DNA from: Liolophura sinensis
Taxonomy: Eukaryota; Mollusca; Polyplacophora; Chitonida; Chitonidae
Reading direction: 5' to 3'
Length of the DNA stretch: 64,000 bases
Assembly (NCBI RefSeq): GCF_032854445.1
Contig: NC_088299.1
Location: 18,221,608 to 18,285,607, forward strand
The position numbers were made by a program, and so were the translations under genes. Shown here piece by piece: positions 63,101-64,000 of this stretch (positions within the stretch are counted from its first letter, which is position 1; each line of letters starts with the position of its first letter). The notes beneath the pieces were generated by a model, which was not told the origin of the DNA, ran no database searches, and was given only the letters and a program-made list of their open reading frames with translations.

Positions 63101-63793
63101 TTCCAATTTAGTCTAATCTTTGTTCATAAACTTTTTTTTAAAAAGATGATATACCATAATTCCTCTTCAAATTCCACCTGTCATTTGTAGCTTTGAATGC
63201 AGTTCGTGTTAAGGAGTTTGAAGACTAAAATGTATCGTTGAGGTCTGGTCACATATTCGAACATGTCAAAATTGTCTCTCAGGTCAGATAACATTCTTCT
63301 AATACGCCAAAACATAGACAACACTGGAGTTGTGGTTGAATTGTTCAGCAGTTAAAGAGGGTATAGGTAGAAAATGGTGTATTATTACCGTGACATGAAC
63401 CTCAAACAAACCTTAAAAACTACATGTAAACTGGCTGGCAGTGTTGACGAACAGACTGAGATGCATAGGTATCTGTACACACTTTCAAGTGTACCACTTC
63501 TGTGTGTTTTGTCACTGTTGGTGTTATTCTCCCCACCAGTGGCCCGGTATACCCGTGAGGCCGGTGTCAGGACCCTGGAGAGACGGATTGCCGCTGTGAG
63601 CAGGGCTGTAGCTGTCAAGGTAGCTGAGTCCAGAACCAAACATGATCCAGAGAAGCCGGTGACGCAGTCAAGCCCTGAGAAGAAGACTTTAGTGGAAGAT
63701 ACTAGTCACAACACCCACAATGTGTCTGAGCTAGCCCACCCTCCCGAGATGCCCATTGTCATCGACGAGGCCGCCCTAGAGGACATACTAGGG
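48519..63793 (+). CDS. LONP2: Peroxisomal Lon protease homolog 2 (3' end outside window)
   Basis: Thirteen exons joining in frame give 638 codons: 48519-48625, 49501-49591, 50179-50377, 51544-51659, 52694-52846, 54303-54475, 55284-55382, 57056-57130, 58264-58449, 59249-59396, 60312-60391, 62317-62549, 63540-63793. LONP2 is an ATP-dependent serine protease of the peroxisomal matrix that degrades misfolded or processed matrix enzymes. Characteristic stretches: '[20 protein letters not shown]', '[17 protein letters not shown]', 'LVEMLDMS'-like '[16 protein letters not shown]', and '[17 protein letters not shown]'. The Ser-Lys catalytic dyad and any C-terminal peroxisomal signal lie beyond 64 kb. 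Many introns carry minisatellites close to their donors. Mitochondrial LONP1 is excluded by the absence of a presequence and by the sequence match. Confidence 0.95.
49776..49995 (+). mobile_element. SINE family A, diverged
   Basis: In LONP2 intron 2: 'TAATGCTGGCTGGTGTGGTG', 'TAAGTGAAATATTCTTGGGT' and a decayed head near 49776. Old copy. Confidence 0.7.
50590..51145. repeat. 20-21-bp pyrimidine-rich minisatellite
   Basis: About 25 units such as 'CCTCTGTCTGGTTTCCTTTG' and 'TTTATCTGATTTCCTCTGGC', forming two alternating variants. In LONP2 intron 3, starting about 210 bp from the donor. The plus strand is T/C/G-rich with almost no A, giving strong strand asymmetry. Confidence 0.92.
51776..52020 (+). 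mobile_element. SINE family A, near full length
   Basis: Head 'GGGCCTCCGTGGCTCAGTAG' to an AAATAAATAAG tail, with part of the central body deleted ('GGTTTCCTTCCATCATAATG'). In LONP2 intron 4. Confidence 0.88.
52857..53425. repeat. 35-41-bp minisatellite at the start of LONP2 intron 5
   Basis: About 15 units with 'ACCAGGAGTGGGTGTCTTGT' followed by ATCTGAAG and a TACATG-type spacer. The array begins only about 10 bp after the exon 5 donor. The exon itself is not included. Confidence 0.92.
53754..54112. repeat. 46-bp minisatellite with inverted-repeat core
   Basis: Eight units contain CAGGTGAGATACTCACCTATTG, an inverted repeat (AGGTGAG-ATA-CTCACCT) that is donor-like on both strands. Odd and even units differ (TCAGG or TTAGG, GTATG or TATATG), pointing to two-unit duplications. 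Second array of LONP2 intron 5. Confidence 0.92.
54545..54600. repeat. (TA)n microsatellite
   Basis: About 50 bp of TA dinucleotides with one interruption (ATAATA), in LONP2 intron 6. Confidence 0.95.
54655..54896 (+). mobile_element. SINE family A, 5' truncated
   Basis: From 'AGAGCAGCGTAATGATCTAG' through 'CAATGCGGTCACTGTGAGTT' to 'AGTGAAATATTCTTGAGTAC'; the first part of the tRNA-like head is missing. In LONP2 intron 6. Confidence 0.82.
54897..55175. repeat. 41-bp AT-rich minisatellite
   Basis: About six units with 'TTACATGTTAGATATCACTA' then GTGTTATTACA. In LONP2 intron 6, nearer the acceptor of exon 7. Confidence 0.85.
55347..56180. repeat. 60-bp minisatellite built across the LONP2 exon 7 / intron 7 junction
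   Basis: Fourteen units of 60 bp (one of 59). The first unit consists of the last 36 bases of exon 7 (55347-55382) and the first 24 of intron 7. Each unit repeats 'GCCAGAGCATGCTATGTTAA' followed by G-GTGAGTCACTG. Donor dinucleotides fall at 55383, 55443, 55503, 55563, 55623, 55683, 55743, 55802, 55862, 55922, 55982, 56042, 56102 and 56162; most keep AAG-GTGAGT (55862 is GTGTGT, and the last two lost the exonic G). Only the first donor keeps the reading frame; any later one gives R then TGA. Confidence 0.95.
57985..58232 (+). mobile_element. SINE family A, two tandem 3' fragments
   Basis: Two direct copies of about 88 bp, each with 'GAGTCTATGGCCTGC'-like start, 'CAACCATAATGCTGGTCGCC' and AAGTGAAAT.TTCTTG, then a shared AAAT tail. 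The duplicate arose by tandem duplication inside the element. It sits about 30 bp before the LONP2 exon 9 acceptor. Confidence 0.82.
58264..63793 (+). CDS. LONP2: LONP2, AAA+ ATPase exons
   Basis: Exons 9-13, residues 338-638. Walker A GPPGVGKT at 377-384, '[16 protein letters not shown]' pore-loop region at about 412, Walker B FLLDEVDK at 441-448, sensor-1 strand 'VMFIATANN' near 487, and the alpha-helical lid with '[16 protein letters not shown]'. The exon 13 donor is GTGAGT after ...I-L-G. All residues needed for ATP binding and hydrolysis that I can check are present. Confidence 0.93.
58510..58935. repeat. 43-bp minisatellite in LONP2 intron 9
   Basis: About ten units with 'GCATTTTAAGGTCTTTGTCA' then GTGTGACCTGTGCTCTTTA. 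It begins about 60 bp after the exon 9 donor. Confidence 0.9.
59735..59910 (-). mobile_element. SINE family A, 5' half, diverged
   Basis: Reverse orientation, 'ACAACCGGAGAGAAAGCCAA' to 'ACACAAACCTCTGTGTCACA'. Preceded by a short tandem 'AAGGCACTGACCACAAGATA' repeat. In LONP2 intron 10. Confidence 0.72.
60020..60140. repeat. 30-bp tandem repeat, 4 copies
   Basis: 'TGTGTTATACTACTGTATTA' followed by ATGAGTCCAG, four copies, in LONP2 intron 10. Confidence 0.92.
60425..61075. repeat. 33-bp/15-bp composite minisatellite in LONP2 intron 11
   Basis: Built from GAGCAGTGCAGACT, GAGCAGCACAGCACAGCCT and similar blocks; the CAGC-rich plus strand is GC-skewed with almost no T. It begins about 30 bp after the exon 11 donor. 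Long antisense frames rich in Leu, Cys and Ala result from the repetition. Confidence 0.93.
61340..61515 (-). mobile_element. SINE family A fragment with G-run
   Basis: Reverse orientation: 'GCTGAAGAATATTTCACATT', 'GATGATGGCCAGCATGCTGG', a G-run at about 61417-61430, and 'CATCTGCAGGTTGCTGGCAG'. In LONP2 intron 11. Confidence 0.75.
61825..62145. repeat. 63-bp minisatellite, 5 copies
   Basis: Five nearly identical 63-bp units with 'AAAGCCCTCTGTTACCAGGA' and 'TTAAACTGGGGAATTTGAAG'. 63 is a multiple of three, so both strands show open frames; not coding. In LONP2 intron 11. Confidence 0.93.
62690..62992. repeat. 41-bp minisatellite with palindromic core in LONP2 intron 12
   Basis: About seven units with 'ATAACGTGAATGTTCATGTA' followed by GTAGTGGTCACTAC, a perfect 14-bp palindrome of the form GTAGTG-GT-CACTAC with mismatch-free arms. 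Starts about 140 bp after the exon 12 donor. Confidence 0.9.
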
Positions 63794-64000
63794 GTGAGTA
63801 GCACCTGTCATGTACAGTTATTCATTGTGTTGATCAGTAATTAAGGCTGAGCTTATGTGACTGCAGTCATGTATGTGTGTAGAAGAAATTGGTGTATCTG
63901 GAGTTAACCATTGACCTTGTCAGGTACCTGACAGACGTCTTGACTTAATAAGACAACAGCCAGATTTGAAAACACAACTATCTTAGGCAAGGGTTGATAG

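Overview
This is a window of a nuclear animal genome, not a microbial one. Genes are split into many exons with GT-AG introns, and the spaces between exons are filled with tRNA-derived SINEs, microsatellites and an unusually large number of minisatellites. The protein families (SMYD-type methyltransferase, NACHT-WD40 STAND protein, F-box/LRR protein, peroxisomal Lon) and the dominant SINE point to a lophotrochozoan, most likely a mollusc. That SINE has a tRNA-like head, a body motif like 'AAGTGAAATATTCTTGAG' and an AAAT tail. The taxonomic call rests on memory of such SINEs, not on a search.

Layout. (1) 2849-6197, minus: a three-exon, 750-residue TPR/SET/MYND protein with two MYND zinc fingers. 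(2) About 12.38-36.5 kb, plus: a NACHT and WD-repeat protein of about 1,760 residues. I reconstructed 27 coding exons, all joining in phase, with an N-terminal DUF4062-like domain, a P-loop NTPase, a long linker and a WD40 region; up to two more terminal exons may lie at 37.2-37.5 kb. (3) 44135-48350, minus: a two-exon F-box/LRR protein resembling FBXL9 (LRRC29). (4) 48519-63793 and beyond, plus: the first 13 coding exons (638 codons) of the peroxisomal Lon protease LONP2, with the LON N-domain and AAA+ module; the protease domain lies beyond the window. Genes 3 and 4 are head to head with 168 bp between start codons and probably share a promoter.

The most unusual feature is the relation between minisatellites and gene edges. 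In the NACHT gene, a 3.1 kb array of about 85 36-bp units is built from the last 25 bases of a coding exon plus the first 11 bases of its intron. Nearly every unit therefore carries a copy of the 5' splice site, always in the same reading phase and with no stop codon. In LONP2, a 60-bp array of 14 units is likewise built across the exon 7/intron 7 junction, but there any downstream donor would read straight into a stop. The stop codon of the F-box gene also lies in the first unit of a minisatellite, and possibly that of the NACHT gene too. Five further LONP2 introns carry an array beginning within about 215 bp of their donor.

The intergenic blocks (1-2.8, 6.2-12.3 and 37.5-44.1 kb) hold repeats, SINE fragments and one unrecognised ORF. 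The genes look functionally unrelated to each other apart from the shared promoter.
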